Below, piece after piece: positions 33,829 to 45,815 of a stretch of DNA of 64,000 nt (position 1 is its first letter; each line of letters opens with the position of its first letter). The stretch lies in assembly GCF_028502605.1 (NCBI RefSeq), contig NC_079234.1:3224001-3288000 (forward strand), given 5' to 3'. A program made the position numbers and the translations under genes. Source of the stretch: Trichoderma breve (Eukaryota > Ascomycota > Sordariomycetes > Hypocreales > Hypocreaceae). The notes under the pieces are model-generated. The model saw only the letters and a program-made list of their open reading frames with translations, searched no databases and was not told the DNA's origin.

Positions 33829-36800
33829 ATGGCGACCACTTCTAACATGTTCCTTTACTCGCTGACGATCCAGCCGCCAACCAATGTCGTCCAAGCGGTT
33901 CTGGGTCAGTTCGCGGGCACCAAGGAGCAGCTCATCATCACGGGTGCTGGGTCACGGTTGGCTCTCTTACGGCCTGACCCGTCCCAGGGAAAGGTCATCA
34001 CACTATTGTCTCATGACATCTTCGGCATTATCAGGTCTTTGGCCGCCTTTCGCCTAGCCGGCAGCAATAAGGGTGAGTTACTCAGCTCCCATTATTTTTT
34101 GGAGGGGCCACATAGTGATGGTGAAGATAAAAAAAAGCTTTACAACGCACCCTACCAGACAAACACCCCCTTATAGAGCGGGGGGTTGTTACTATTTCGC
34201 GACCAATGGGCTAATATCATGTTCCAGACTACTTAATCTTAGCAACTGACTCTGGTCGGATCACGATTATTGAGTATCTTCCGAAAGAGAATCGATTCCA
34301 CAAGCTGCATCTGGAGACTTTTGGAAAGTCTGGCGTGCGGAGAGTTATTCCTGGAGAATATCTCGCTTGTGACCCCAAGGGGCGCGCGTGTCTCATTGCA
34401 TCCATTGAGAAGAACAAGCTCGTATACGTGCTCAATCGAAACTCCCAGGCAGAGCTCACCATCTCCTCGCCCCTCGAGGCTCACAAGCCTGGAGTCTTAG
34501 TCATTTCCATGGTAGCACTCGATGTTGGATATGCCAACCCCGTGTTTGCTGCTCTAGAGATGGACTATACTGAGGCGGATCAAGATGCTACAGGAGAAGC
34601 TTTGCGAGAGCTGGAAACTCAGCTGGTCTACTATGAGCTTGATCTCGGTCTCAATCACGTTGTGAGAAAGTGGTCAGAGCCTGTAGACTCAACTGCCTCG
34701 CTGCTATTCCAGGTACCTGGTGGCAATGATGGGCCCAGTGGCGTCCTGGTGTGTGGCGAGGAAAACATCACATACCGCCATTCCAACCAAGAGGCTTTCC
34801 GAGTGCCAATTCCCCGCCGACGAGGAGCAACGGAGGATCCGTCCAGAAAGCGCACCATCATCTCTGGTGTCATGCACAAGCTCAAGGGCAGCGCTGGCGC
34901 TTTCTTCTTCCTACTCCAGACCGAGGACGGTGACATGTTCAAGGTTACAATCGACATGGTAGAGGACGAAGAAGGCAACACTACAGGTGAAGTCAGAAGG
35001 CTCAAAATCAAGTATTTCGATACAGTCCCAGCTGCAGCTAGTCTCTGTATTTTGAAGAGCGGCTTCCTCTATGTTGCCAGCCAGTTCGGAAACTTCTCCT
35101 TCTACCAATTCGAAAAACTTGGAGACGATGACGAAGAGTTGGAGTTTACCAGCGACGACTTCCCTGTCGATGCACAGGCTTCGTATAATCCCGTCTACTT
35201 CTATCCCCGGCCATTGGAAAATCTGGTCCTCGTTGAGAGCATTCCTTCCATGAACCCTCTTCTTGACTGCAAGGTTGCCAACTTGACCAACGAGGATGCG
35301 CCTCAGATTTATACCATTTGTGGCAACGGTGCTCGAAGCACATTCCGGACACTGAAGCACGGACTTGAGATTAATGAAATCGTGTCCTCTGAGCTGCCCG
35401 GCATCCCATCTGCTGTTTGGACGCTGAAGCTGAATCGAACTGCACAGTATGATGCCTACATTGTCCTCTCCTTTACTAACGGGACTCTTGTCCTCAGTAT
35501 CGGAGAGACGGTGGAAGAAGTCAGCGACTCTGGCTTTCTTACCAGTGTCCCAACTCTGGCTGCCCAGCTGCTCGGTGATGACGGTCTGATTCAAGTCCAC
35601 CCCAAGGGTATTAGGCATATCCGTAATGGGCAAGTTAACCAGTGGGACGCTCCACAGCACCGGTCTATCGTGGCCGCTTCAACCAACGCCCACCAAGTAG
35701 CTATTGCCCTAAGCTCTGGTGAAATTGTCTATTTCGAGATGGATGATGACGGTTCACTGGCAGAATACGACGAGAAGAAAGAAATGTTCGGAACAGTTAC
35801 GTGCCTAAGCCTGGGCGAAGTTCCTGAAGGCAGATTGCGAAGTTCTTTCCTTGCAGTTGGCTGTGACGACTGCACAGTCCGTATTTTGAGCCTTGACCCA
35901 GAGTCTACTCTTGAAAACAAGTCAGTGCAAGCACTGACAGCAGCGCCCACCTCCCTCGCCATCATTTCCATGGAAGACTCGTCATCAGGCGGCTCCACCC
36001 TCTACCTACACATCGGCCTCTACTCAGGCGTCTACTTGCGGACTGTCTTGGATGAAGTTACTGGCGAATTAACAGACACGCGACAGAAGTTTCTGGGGCC
36101 GAAGCAAGTGAGACTATTCCAGGTAACGGTCCAGGGAAGGACTTGTGTACTTGGTCTAAGCTCTCGACCATGGCTGGGATATGCTGATCCCATCACCAAG
36201 ACCTTTGTCGTCACTCCCCTCAACTATGTTGATCTGGAATGGGGCTGGAATTTTACAAGCGAGCAGTGCGAGGAAGGCGTCGTGGGTATTCAAGGACAAA
36301 CTCTACGGTAAGTAATTGACGTCTCTTTCTCCTTTATCCTGTCGTGCCATATGATGAAAAATATGGGATCCAAGCCTGCGGGCTATGAGGTTCTTATTAC
36401 GCATTTTTTTTCCAATTGTTCCTACTGAAAGGCACTCGATCATCTGTTTTTGTTTTGATATCATGAAACCTACCATTGCAGATGCTGATGATTACTAGGA
36501 TTTTCTCTGTCGACCGACTTGGCGACACACTCATCCAGAGTTCAATTCCCTTGACTTACACGCCCAAGAAGATGGTGAAGCATCCAGATCATCCTCTTTT
36601 CTATGTGATTGAGGCGGATAATCACACTCTTGCTCCTGAGCTCTGCGCCAAATTGCTTGCAGACCCAGCCCGTGTCAATGGGGACACCAAGGTTCTTCCA
36701 CCAGAAGAATTTGGGCACCCCAGAGGCAACCGACGCTGGGCCTCGTGTATCAGCGTCGTTGACCCTCAAGCCGAAGATGGTCAAGTTCTGCAAAGAATAG

Positions 36801-37883
36801 ACCTAGAGGAGAATGAGGCCGCAGTCAGTGTGGCCATCGTGACGTTTGCCAGTCAGGAGAACGAAACCTTCCTGGTCGTTGGAACCGGGAAAGATATGGT
36901 CGTGAACCCTCGCAGTTTTTCTGATGCATTCGTCCATATCTACCGGTTTGAGAACGACGGCAGGGGTCTAGTATTCATCCACAAAACCAAGGTCGAAGAG
37001 CCTCCTATGGCCATGATACCTTTCCAAGGACGAGTGTTAGTGGGCATTGGAAAGACACTCCGCATATACGATCTCGGTATGCGGCAGCTGCTACGAAAGG
37101 CCCAAGCCGAAGTCGCACCACAGCAGATCATCTCTCTAAGTACTCAAGGTAACCGAATTGTTGTTGGAGACGTGCAGCAAGGCATAACCTACGCTGTCTA
37201 CAAGCAGTCAACAAACAAACTCATTCCTTTCGTGGACGACACCGTCGCCAGATGGACGACTTGCACAACGATGGTAGATTATGAGACGGTTGCCGGTGGA
37301 GACAAATTTGGCAACATCTTCATCGTGCGCTCTCCACAGAAGGCCAGTGAAGAGGCCGATGAGGAGCAAGCAGGACTCCATCTACTCAACGCCAGAGATT
37401 ACCTTCACGGAACCTCTCATCGCCTGGATCTGATGTGCCACCTCTTCACTCAGGACATTCCAACGAGCATTGCCAAAACCAGCTTGGTAGTTGGAGGGCA
37501 GGACGTCCTGTTGTGGAGCGGACTTATGGGCACTATTGGTGTTTTGATTCCGTTTGTTACGCGAGAAGATACAGACTTCTTCCAAAGTCTAGAACAGCAT
37601 ATGAGGGCCGAGGATCCTCCTCTGGCAGGCCGAGACCACCTAATGTACCGCAGCTACTATGCACCCATGAAGGGCATCATTGACGGCGATCTCTGCGAGA
37701 GATATGCTCTGCTTCCAAATGATAAGAAGCAAATGATTGCAGGGGAGCTGGACCGCTCTGTCCGAGAAATTGAGCGGAAAATATCGGTAAGGACCTACCT
37801 CTCCGCCTACACCATACCGTATCACGGCATAACACAAGCTAACATTTCATACTTAGGACATCCGAACTCGGTCTGCCTTTTAA
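33829..37883 (+). CDS. RSE1: Splicing factor 3b subunit 3 (Rse1/SAP130)
   Basis: Model join(33829..34072,34228..36307,36499..37786,37857..37883), 1212 aa, close to SF3B3 (1217). The N-terminus [17 protein letters not shown] and the block [20 protein letters not shown] are family hallmarks; the first two thirds form the MMS1_N-type beta-propellers, and the C-terminal CPSF_A region contains [12 protein letters not shown] and the ending [20 protein letters not shown]. Rse1/SF3b3 is a nuclear subunit of the U2 snRNP SF3b complex that helps lock the branch-site region; its relatives are DDB1 and CPSF160. The last coding exon is 27 nt (DIRTRSAF and stop). Intron 2 (191 nt) has two competing acceptors; only the distal one (ATTACTAG at 36498) keeps the frame and the conserved TLRI sequence. 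Confidence 0.96.
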
Positions 37884-38133
37884 GAGCCTTGTTTTTACTT
37901 TTACTTTAATTTTATCATGTGGAATATATGGCAATGAATGGTGTAACTAAGTAGGTTTCAGGGATGATGGCGTTACATACAGGATGATATATGCCCAATA
38001 GGCTAGGCAGAAGGCATCCAAGACGATGCTCGTGCAGATTTTGCACGTTTACATGAAATACGAAATTCTAATGTCCCAAATTCTCCAAAAGCAAAGAAAG
38101 CAAATATGCGCCAGAAAACCAGCTGTGACGGGT

Positions 38134-39014
38134 TTACAGGCCCCTCCAAAACAACCCACGACTCTTGACCTTGTTGGCCTCGGCATTTCTCCCTCGCTGG
38201 TTTGGATGAGTCCTCTCCCAGGCTTCATCATCCATGTAAGCGACGATGGCAGCATCGATATCATAACCGGCCTGTTCCATATACAGCAGAGCGTAATCAT
38301 AGTCGGCAACTTTGCAAAGTGTCATGAAGCGCCGGATTTTCCCCTTTCTCAGCTCCTCTTCCTCGCCCTCGACTGGCCGAGGAGACAGGCTGACGCCGCC
38401 CTTGTAAAACTCGCCGGGGATCAGGATCGTCTTTCGGCCGACTAGCAGGTGATCACTTGTGAGGTTGTTTCGCCGTCGCAACGCCGCGGGCGGGACGCCA
38501 TACCGCAGCGACAGCGACTGGACGGTGTCGTGGTCATGGTCCAGGAAATGGAGTGTGTCGTCTAGGGCAGCTTTCTCATCGAACTCGGGCGTGCTGCTTT
38601 TGTTGTTCTTGGCTGGTGGCGCATCATCTACAGATTTGTACGGTGGCGGGGGAGCAGAAGCCGGGATGGATCTGGACCCTAGACTTGGGACCGAGGTGTA
38701 CAAAGGAGGATCCCGAAGGCCTTGCGGTAACGGCGAGGGCGTGCTTGATACTTGGCAGAATGGACAGTAGGATGCAAAGCGCGGATAGCTCTAAAAGACA
38801 TTTGCGCGGATTAGCAACAGATTTCGGGGAACTGGTATAAACGCTGTATCATGCAGATAAGAAGACTTCAAGCTGTGTGGCTAACCTGTATACACTTTGC
38901 GCAGATAACTCGGGAACAGCACTCTACTCTCCGGTCCTGCGGGAAAGATGCGGCGTCTTGCGAATATGGAGGCGACGAGGCAAGGCTGCCTGTGCAGGTA
39001 CTGCAGTATTCCAT
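38134..39014 (-). CDS. Intracellular LysM-domain protein with N-terminal zinc-ribbon-like cysteines
   Basis: Minus-strand exons 39014..38886 and 38790..38134, 261 aa; intron GTTAGC..TTTTAG. The first 60 residues hold paired cysteines (YCSTC, VECCSRVICAKC, SYCPFC) resembling a small zinc finger. A single LysM domain lies near residues 110-155 (DTVQSLSLRYGVPPAALRRR, then LLVGRKTILIPG). The C-terminus has a helical segment (ADYDYALLYMEQAGYDIDAA) like a UBA-type motif. There is no signal peptide, so it is not a secreted LysM effector; it resembles cytosolic LYSMD-type proteins. Role unknown. Convergent with RSE1, 250 bp between stops. Confidence 0.85.
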
Positions 39015-39783
39015 GATATTCCTACTACACCTAGTAGTTGCGAGATGTACAGAAGCAGAGGTTGGAACTGGAACTGGAGGTAGAAATAGACCTGAGGTTT
39101 GTCCTCGTGACAGGCATGAGAGAGGCACGAACTTCGGTCTTGTGGTTTTAGTTATCTCAGACACCTGCCCTGCTATCTACTAACCTACTAAGGCTGAATA
39201 ACATAGAGTGCTTAGTAGGTTGTATTAATAGGTGAGTTTAATCGCCGCTTTTGGATTACATACTCGAGTTGGCCGTGGGAGAGACAACATGGGGGGCCAA
39301 TCACGTCATGGCCGATGGCAAGCTGCTTGTTCTGGTTGTTTGTCGCCACATGGGGGGAGATGCTACTAGAAAAGGCGCCAGAGCTGGAGGTTTTGGTTTC
39401 TCATTAGCGGGAGAATATCGAGATTGGACTGTCCAGTTTGCTGTAATGAATGCGTCTGTGGCTAAACTGAGTTGCTGAGCTACCTCGCACTTTACAGGTT
39501 ACCCGGGACCTGTCAAAATTGTCAAAAATTGTTAAAATGGATTGGATCCAGAGATAAATTGCGGAGCCGCCTGGCGCGCGTCTATTTGGTGCTCCGGTTC
39601 GGTACTTGGTCAACGCGCCGACAGCTTGGCAGCTTTTGTTCTTTTTCTTCCATTTTCATTACCACGAACTCTCGAATTGGAATTGCATGTAGTGACTGCT
39701 CTGTTCCTCTACGCACGCCTTTGGTCTTCATACATACCTATCACTTGCCTCTATACCGCAGAATTTCAAAGTCAACCGAGGCG
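39015..39783. other. Divergent intergenic region, LysM gene and NSRP1-like gene
   Basis: Promoter region for two divergent genes. The frame upstream of 39784 is open for about 100 codons without an ATG and is not taken as coding. Nothing else seen. Confidence 0.5.
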
Positions 39784-41016
39784 ATGAATAAACCAAAGCT
39801 GGCCTTCGGGCTCAACCTGACGAAAAAGCCTGGCGCATCCAAGCCAATGCCCTCGAGATCGAAACCCATGTTTGGTAATCACGACGATGATTCAGAAGAT
39901 GAAGGGACTACCAAAGACTCCAATATTGAAGAAATTGGAGGCGATTTGGATGATTTCTCGTCTGCCCCAGCTCAAGCACCGTCAGACTCTTCGAGGGGCC
40001 CCAAATCAAAAAAGGGTCTCATAAATGAACCACCAAAACTAAAATCAAAACCTCAAACAAGTACAATGTTTGGCGATCTCTCCAGCACACTCGCCTCGCG
40101 CAAAAATGCCGAGGCAGCCACCGAACTGGACGCCAGCGTCTACGAGTACGACTCCATATACGATTCCATGAAGCCTCAGAAAAACAAGTCCAAGGAAGAT
40201 GAAGAACGAAAACCGAAATACATGAAGAACCTGATGCGCGCGGCTGACGTGCGGAAACGAGACCAGCTGATTGCCGAGGAGAAGAAGATTGCGCGGGAGC
40301 GCGAAGCCGAGGGAGACGAGTTCGCCGACAAGGAGAAGTTTGTGACAGAGGCATACAAGAAACAGCAGGAGGAGAACAAGAAATTGGAGGAAGAGGAGCG
40401 GAGGAAAGAAGAGGAGGAGGCGAAGAAGAATGAGGGCACTGGCATGGCGTCTTTCTACCGGAAGCTACTGGACAAGGAGCAGGAGAGACATGCGGAGACT
40501 GTTCGGGCCGCGGAGGAAATGGCCAAGAGAGGTCCTACAGAGGCAAACGGAGGGGATGGAGGAGAGGCCGATGATGATAAGGAAAAGGAATACGCCAAGG
40601 CGGCGCAGGAGCTCAATGAGAAGGGCGCTTCCATCTCCGTCAACGAGGACGGCCAAGTCGTCGACAAGCGACAACTTCTCAAGGGCGGCCTCAACGTCGG
40701 CGCAAAGAAGCAAGTAGAGGCGCAGCGAGAAGCCGAACGACCGGTGGAGCGGGAGCGCCGGGAAATCACAGGGCAGCAGCTCGGCCGGAAACAGGCCATG
40801 AGGGAGCGGCAGTCGCGGATGCTGGCGGAACAGCTGGAGGCTTCGCTGAAGCGCACGCGGGAGGCAGAGGAAGTTAAGAGGGAGGAGGCCGAGCGGGCGG
40901 CCAAGACGCGCAAGACGGAGGGGGAGATTATGGGGGCCAAGGAGAGATATCTGGCGAGAAAGAAGGCGGCGGAGGAGGAGAAGAAGAAGAAGGCTGCTGG
41001 GGCTGCGGCGGAGTGA
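39784..41016 (+). CDS. Nuclear speckle splicing regulatory protein 1-like (CCDC55 domain)
   Basis: Intronless, 410 aa. The N-terminus MNKPKLAFGLNLTKK is followed by an acidic/Ser region, then the NSRP1/DUF2040 core: ATELDASVYEYDSIYDSMK, PKYMKNLMRAADVRKRDQLI and EFADKEKFVTEAYKKQQEE, and a long charged coiled coil to the C-terminus (Lys/Glu/Arg/Ala). Human NSRP1 binds pre-mRNA and affects alternative splice-site choice in nuclear speckles; fungal orthologues are less studied, so function is by homology. Start chosen at the first ATG because the conserved PKLxFGL motif begins there. Convergent with TIM13. Confidence 0.88.
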   Translation: MNKPKLAFGLNLTKKPGASKPMPSRSKPMFGNHDDDSEDEGTTKDSNIEEIGGDLDDFSSAPAQAPSDSSRGPKSKKGLINEPPKLKSKPQTSTMFGDLSSTLASRKNAEAATELDASVYEYDSIYDSMKPQKNKSKEDEERKPKYMKNLMRAADVRKRDQLIAEEKKIAREREAEGDEFADKEKFVTEAYKKQQEENKKLEEEERRKEEEEAKKNEGTGMASFYRKLLDKEQERHAETVRAAEEMAKRGPTEANGGDGGEADDDKEKEYAKAAQELNEKGASISVNEDGQVVDKRQLLKGGLNVGAKKQVEAQREAERPVERERREITGQQLGRKQAMRERQSRMLAEQLEASLKRTREAEEVKREEAERAAKTRKTEGEIMGAKERYLARKKAAEEEKKKKAAGAAAE

Positions 41017-41439
41017 TGGTGTGGATGATGATGTATATACACACACTTACATATAGATACCCAAAACGAAATGTAATGATACACGAGTCGCAAGGCAATT
41101 CAATGTTTCAAGACGTAGAGTGGATGATCCATTGTATATGCTCTATGTCCCGTCCCGAGATTCCGCGCCGTGGCACCCAAGACCACTCTAATTTGAAGAA
41201 ATAGTAATACAAAACCCCATCATAGGGAGACTCAAAGGCCAGTGTAGTCTGACCTTGTCGTAATTTTCCCAGTTCATGCTTTCCTCCAGCCTCATTCACC
41301 CGTCTGAACCGTATCATACAGTACATCTCTTTGCTCATCTTTTTGCTCGTTCGTTTATCATCCAATTTCGGATTTTATGCCTTTTCTCTTCCACCGCTTC
41401 TTCCAATCATTTCTCATTCTCTTTATTATTATCGAATCT
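41017..41439. other. Convergent intergenic spacer, NSRP1-like gene and TIM13
   Basis: 423 bp with AT-rich sequence, presumably the two 3' untranslated regions. No gene seen. Confidence 0.5.
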
Positions 41440-41763
41440 TTAGTTGTTTCCCTGCTCCTGTCGTATCCTGTTGATGTACGCCGCGTTGACCTGGTTCCAG
41501 GCCGCCATGTACTTTTCCATGCAAGACGTCATGCACGTCTGTTCGCTGCTGGAGAGCGAGCTGCCGGGCTTGGGGACGCACTTTTCGAAGCAGTTCTCTT
41601 GGAGTTTCTGTATAGTTAAAACAAATATTGTTAGTTTTCTTCTTATTGCCCAGGATAGGTGGGGGAATTTGCGTACTTCGATGAGGACTCGGGCGTTGGC
41701 GAGGTTCGCTTCCGCGAGGACCTGCTTCATGACAGATTGCTTGATGGAGGAGGAGTCGGACAT
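41440..41763 (-). CDS. TIM13: Small Tim chaperone Tim13
   Basis: Minus-strand exons 41763..41677 and 41607..41440, 84 aa. The twin CX3C motifs are complete: Cys35-x3-Cys39 (CFEKC) and Cys54-x3-Cys58 (CMTSC), with the Tim13 signature CVPKPGSSLSSSEQTC and the ending EKYMAAWNQVN. Tim13 forms a hexamer with Tim8 in the mitochondrial intermembrane space and escorts hydrophobic precursors such as Tim23 to the inner membrane; its cysteines are oxidised by Mia40. The intron (69 nt, GTACGC..ATACAG) has no in-frame stop and its length is a multiple of three, so the unspliced message would also be open; the spliced form fits the family. Confidence 0.95.
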   Translation of the reverse strand: MSDSSSIKQSVMKQVLAEANLANARVLIEVRKFPHLSWAIRRKLTIFVLTIQKLQENCFEKCVPKPGSSLSSSEQTCMTSCMEKYMAAWNQVNAAYINRIRQEQGNN

Positions 41764-43030
41764 TTTGGGATTGGGGTTTGCGAGGAGGATTTGGGTGGAT
41801 TGGAATTGGAGGGGGATTGGTTGACTGGAATTGCTGGGAAGATTTTGGAGATGCGAGGACCTTGAGTAGTTGGAAAATCGGTGTGGCTGAGTGTGGCGTT
41901 GGAGAGCTAGTGGAGAGGCGGGTGCGGCTGAATTGGTCGAGTTCAAGTTGTAACGTCGAGGTGTAAATTGCAATCAAGATGGTACGGATCATGAGACTAA
42001 TCTTTATTGATTCTTCATCTATTTATATTGCATTCACTATAAGTTGTATAGTGTTCTTTCTTTTTCACTTACCTTGTCGTAATTCTATGATGAACACTTG
42101 CTCGTTGTCAAGTAATACTAAAATCTGGAGCATGTTGATGCATGTTATTGTACCTACTTAGATATTGTCACGCAATTTCTGAAACAAGAAAAGATACAAA
42201 TACCAATTTCTTTTGGCTCCAGTGAGTTGATACATTGCATCCAGATGGCTGATGTCCTTTTCGGTTGTATTGTTCGCATTGTGATACTGATCTTGTGAGC
42301 TATGGCATATGGCATCTGACATGTGACTACCTGCCTAGATGGAACTGTTGGTTGAATGACAACGAAAGGCATGCTCTGAAGTATCTGCCCGGCAAACTGC
42401 ATGTCGCAAAATTGGTAGACAAGAAATATTTATTCAATAAAAAATGCATTTATGGATCACATACCAGTATTCGAGAGCTCGTGCCTCAAACAATGTCCTG
42501 AGACAGCACAGTGTATAATGCCCCACTACAGGCGTACAAGTCGTCTCCTCCAAGTACCGATACTCGATGTGTGACTTGGTATTAGAGGTGACGTTTCCAC
42601 AGCATTGGTATAGCAGACTTAAAAGTTGCCAATTGATACAGTATCTAGATATTGAAGACATAAAGTAGCATGAAACAGTAATATGAGGCATCATGAGTCC
42701 CAGAGCCTGCGTGCACGTCAGATAAAATATACCTACAGGTACCAAAGCACCTGGCGCAGCTCCAGCAGGTGCTAGTAGGGGCGGATACCTCCGGGCCTCC
42801 ACAGTCTAGCTCATTGAGGAATAGCACTGTGTCGCGGGCTTAACACGAATTGTGGCCTTTCGGAACCTCCCATGTGAACCGCATCACTGGCCGGTGCTTG
42901 TTGCTTGTTATTCCCAAAAACACCAAAACTCCGGACGACGAGAGAGGCGGTATCAGATCCCGTGCCGATCTCCAAGTGACCTCGCCGACTGCCCGACCAT
43001 TGGATCAATCTGCGTCACAATCGCGCCAAG
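41764..43030. other. Divergent intergenic region, TIM13 and L-type lectin gene
   Basis: No gene supported; short frames only. It holds both promoters and AT-rich sequence between 42.0 and 42.7 kb. Confidence 0.5.
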
Positions 43031-44181
43031 ATGCGGCTCTCCTCGCTGTCGGCCGTGCTCGCCACGGCGTTTGCGTGGACTGCGGCGGCCCAGGATGACT
43101 TTAGAAGCATAACGGTTGGTTTGATCTCGAACATGGATTGCGCAGGAATGGCTGTGGACTAATGAACCGCGCGCAGCTCAAGACGCACACTCTCGAACAA
43201 GTCAGTCGCAAATCGATGCAGAGGAAAGGGGGGAAGAGAGTGGACAAATGTGAACAGTGAAGAAGCTAACTGGAGTTCTAATCTTTTCTAGCCCTACCTG
43301 GACTCTGACATGCAGAGCCGATGGTTCGATTTTGGCGGTGATACAATCATTAGAACAGACTCGTACGTTCCATGCCCAGCGCACTCACTCTATGCGACCC
43401 AATAGCTCAACCATGCTACAGATATATCCGCCTCACCTCCGATCGACCTTCGCAAAACGGCTGGCTCTTTTCACGAGTACCCCTCACAGCGACCAACTGG
43501 GAAATCGAGGTCGAGTTCAAGATTCATGGCAAGAACCAACTGTATGGCGATGGCTTCGCCATGTGGATCACCAAGCAGCGAGGCCAGCTCGGACCTGTCT
43601 TTGGCCACGCCGACAAGTTTGAGGGCCTGGGCGTTTTCGTCGACACGTACAAGAACAACCGCCCCGGCGTTGTCTTCCCCTATGTCATGGCCATGTTTGG
43701 AGACGGACAGAAGTCATACGACAAGAATAACGACGGCAAGGAGACGGAGCTGGCTGGCTGCTCGGCCAGAGGTCTCCGCCACTCGAGCATCCCCACCAAG
43801 ATGCGATTGACCTATTTCCAAGACAAGAGCCTCAAGCTCGAGCTCCAGTACAAGACCGTGGGCGACTGGCTGGTGTGCTTCGAGGTGGATAACCCCCCTG
43901 CGATCCCCAACATTGCCTACCTGGGCTTCAGCGCCGAGACCGGCGAGCTGAGCGACCACCACGATATCATCTCCATCTCTGCCAAGAACCTGTACAGCAG
44001 CCCGACCGCCAGCGGCCCCGGCAAGGCGAACACGAGGAACCAGTTCAAGGCCAAGAACGAGGCAAGTGGTGGAAGCTGGACCTGGTTCTTTACCAAGATC
44101 TTTTTGTTTTTCCTCGTGGTAGGCGGCGGATATGCGGGCTTCACCGCGTACAGGTCGAGAACCAAGAGCCACAGATTCTAG
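43031..44181 (+). CDS. L-type lectin cargo receptor (VIP36/Emp46-47 family)
   Basis: Model join(43031..43114,43177..43200,43292..43362,43422..44181), 312 aa. A signal peptide (about residues 1-21, ending TAAAQ) precedes the legume-type lectin domain (about 28-245): WFDFGGDTIIRT, NGWLFSRVPL, GDGFAMWITKQRG, FEGLGVFVDTYKNN, and the ending GFSAETGELSDHHDI. One membrane helix lies near 282-303 (FFTKIFLFFLVVGGGYAGF), with a short basic cytosolic tail ending KSHRF. Such lectins bind high-mannose N-glycans in the ER-Golgi and act as cargo receptors. The tail has no KKxx signal, so it is closer to VIP36/VIPL than to ERGIC-53. Exon 2 is a 24 nt microexon. It is the second gene of the N-glycan pathway in the window, with DFG10. 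Confidence 0.93.
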
Positions 44182-45788
44182 ACAGGGCCACTCTTTTTCG
44201 AATCTGTAACGTGTGGGAGTGGTGACGAGCGAGGGAGATGTTGGACTCACCCAGGAAACTGACGCAGGCAGAGGCCTTATCGAAGGGATTATATAATTCA
44301 AACGGTCGATGGATAGGCGGGAAGACGTCGTTGCCACATAAAAAGCATGCTAGTGTTGGATGCCGGCCATGTCTGCTGTCAGAGATTTACTTTGTGCTGG
44401 GAGTTGGGTCATTTTGTGATACATTGCTTGACCGGCACGGGGTGGTGGGTTTTATCATGATGGCACGGGAATAAAGTGAGGAGGTGGAGGAAATTGATTG
44501 ATGGGTAAGAGCGCATTCTTAGCAGCGAAATAACGGCTTTACTGGTCCAACCTTTTCTTCCCGTCTGATGATTCATGATGTTTTGTTGAACATGTTGATG
44601 GAGCAAAAGGGAGCTTGACGAAAGCAATACTATAGCTGTCCCAAAGCGTCTTAGTTGCGAAATATGGATATTGTAAAAACTACAGTGTAGATTTGCTGCA
44701 AGCAATCCGTCGTTCTCCGGAGCTAAGAAGCACCACATTTCTGGGACAATTCAGAGTTTTGACGGCGTCACCAAGAAGGATCGCCAATTGAGCAAGCGAG
44801 TGCGAGTCAAGAATGAGGGGAAAAGAAAGTCTGAGCTAGGTGCAGCTAAACAATTTGGTTACACCACTGGAATTGGGTAAGTGTCTGTGCATTGCTGTGT
44901 ATGTGGTCTCCCTCGTCACCTTTTCACCGGTTCATGCCTTGAGCTGTCTTGGCTATTTTCTCATGTTTCTTCTTATATCATCCACTTAAGACTCACAGCT
45001 TCTTGGCTCGAATGCAGGTCCTTGTCCGGATTTTATGCGTTTCCACTGAATCACCCCGGGCATTGTTTCACCGAGCATGGGATTTGTCCGGATTTCGCGA
45101 ATGCATGTGTAGCTGAATCTGACTTCCCCCGCAAAGTGTGGCGGCTTAGCTCGTGTGATTTACATCAACGGCTGGTTCGGTGAGGGATGGATCGTCTGTG
45201 TTGCTTTCGGGACATGGTTGCGCTGCCGGGCGATATGGAAAAATAAAATAAACTAGAGAAAACCAAGACGAAGGGGAGCAAAGGGATTGACTCTACATCC
45301 AAGAAAAGGCATTATTCAACATCTATTTGTCGAATCGATAGTGTCCTCCAGACCAGATCTCGCTCATGGGCATCATCATCTTGCATCATTAGTTCGGCTA
45401 GAGAGAGTCCAAGTTACACCTAGCGTCATCATACATCTACGATCGCTTATTCAGCGATTGTTCGGTCCCAGGGAGAAAGAAACAGGGCGATACACATGCA
45501 AGCAGCTACGGTCACTCAGTGGAAGCTTCATTAATGTCAATTGAATGCTTCCAAAGAGATTCAATCGGACATTTGACTCTCAAAAAAGCCCGACGACAAC
45601 ATTAAGCGTACTCGGCAACGAAATTTGGAGTGTTTCAGCTATTCGATTGCCCCCCGAGGACTGCCGTGGGGCCCAGCGAATTGGTAGCTGATTGCTTGGC
45701 TTTGGGGACTTCGTATTGAGTCGGGAGCAGCGCATGGTCTGAGCACTGGACTGGACTTGATCGGAGGAACTTTGCTGAAGAGCCCAAG

Positions 45789-45815
45789 CAGAGCAGAACA
45801 GAACAGAGCAGAGCA
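45789..45815. repeat. CAGAG/CAGAA imperfect tandem repeat
   Basis: Five imperfect CAGA(G/A)-type units in the presumed PKA leader. Simple-sequence repeat. Confidence 0.75.

Noticed and set aside
39472..39783. N-terminal extension of the NSRP1-like protein
   Set aside because: Open frame without any ATG; conserved sequence starts at the ATG at 39784.
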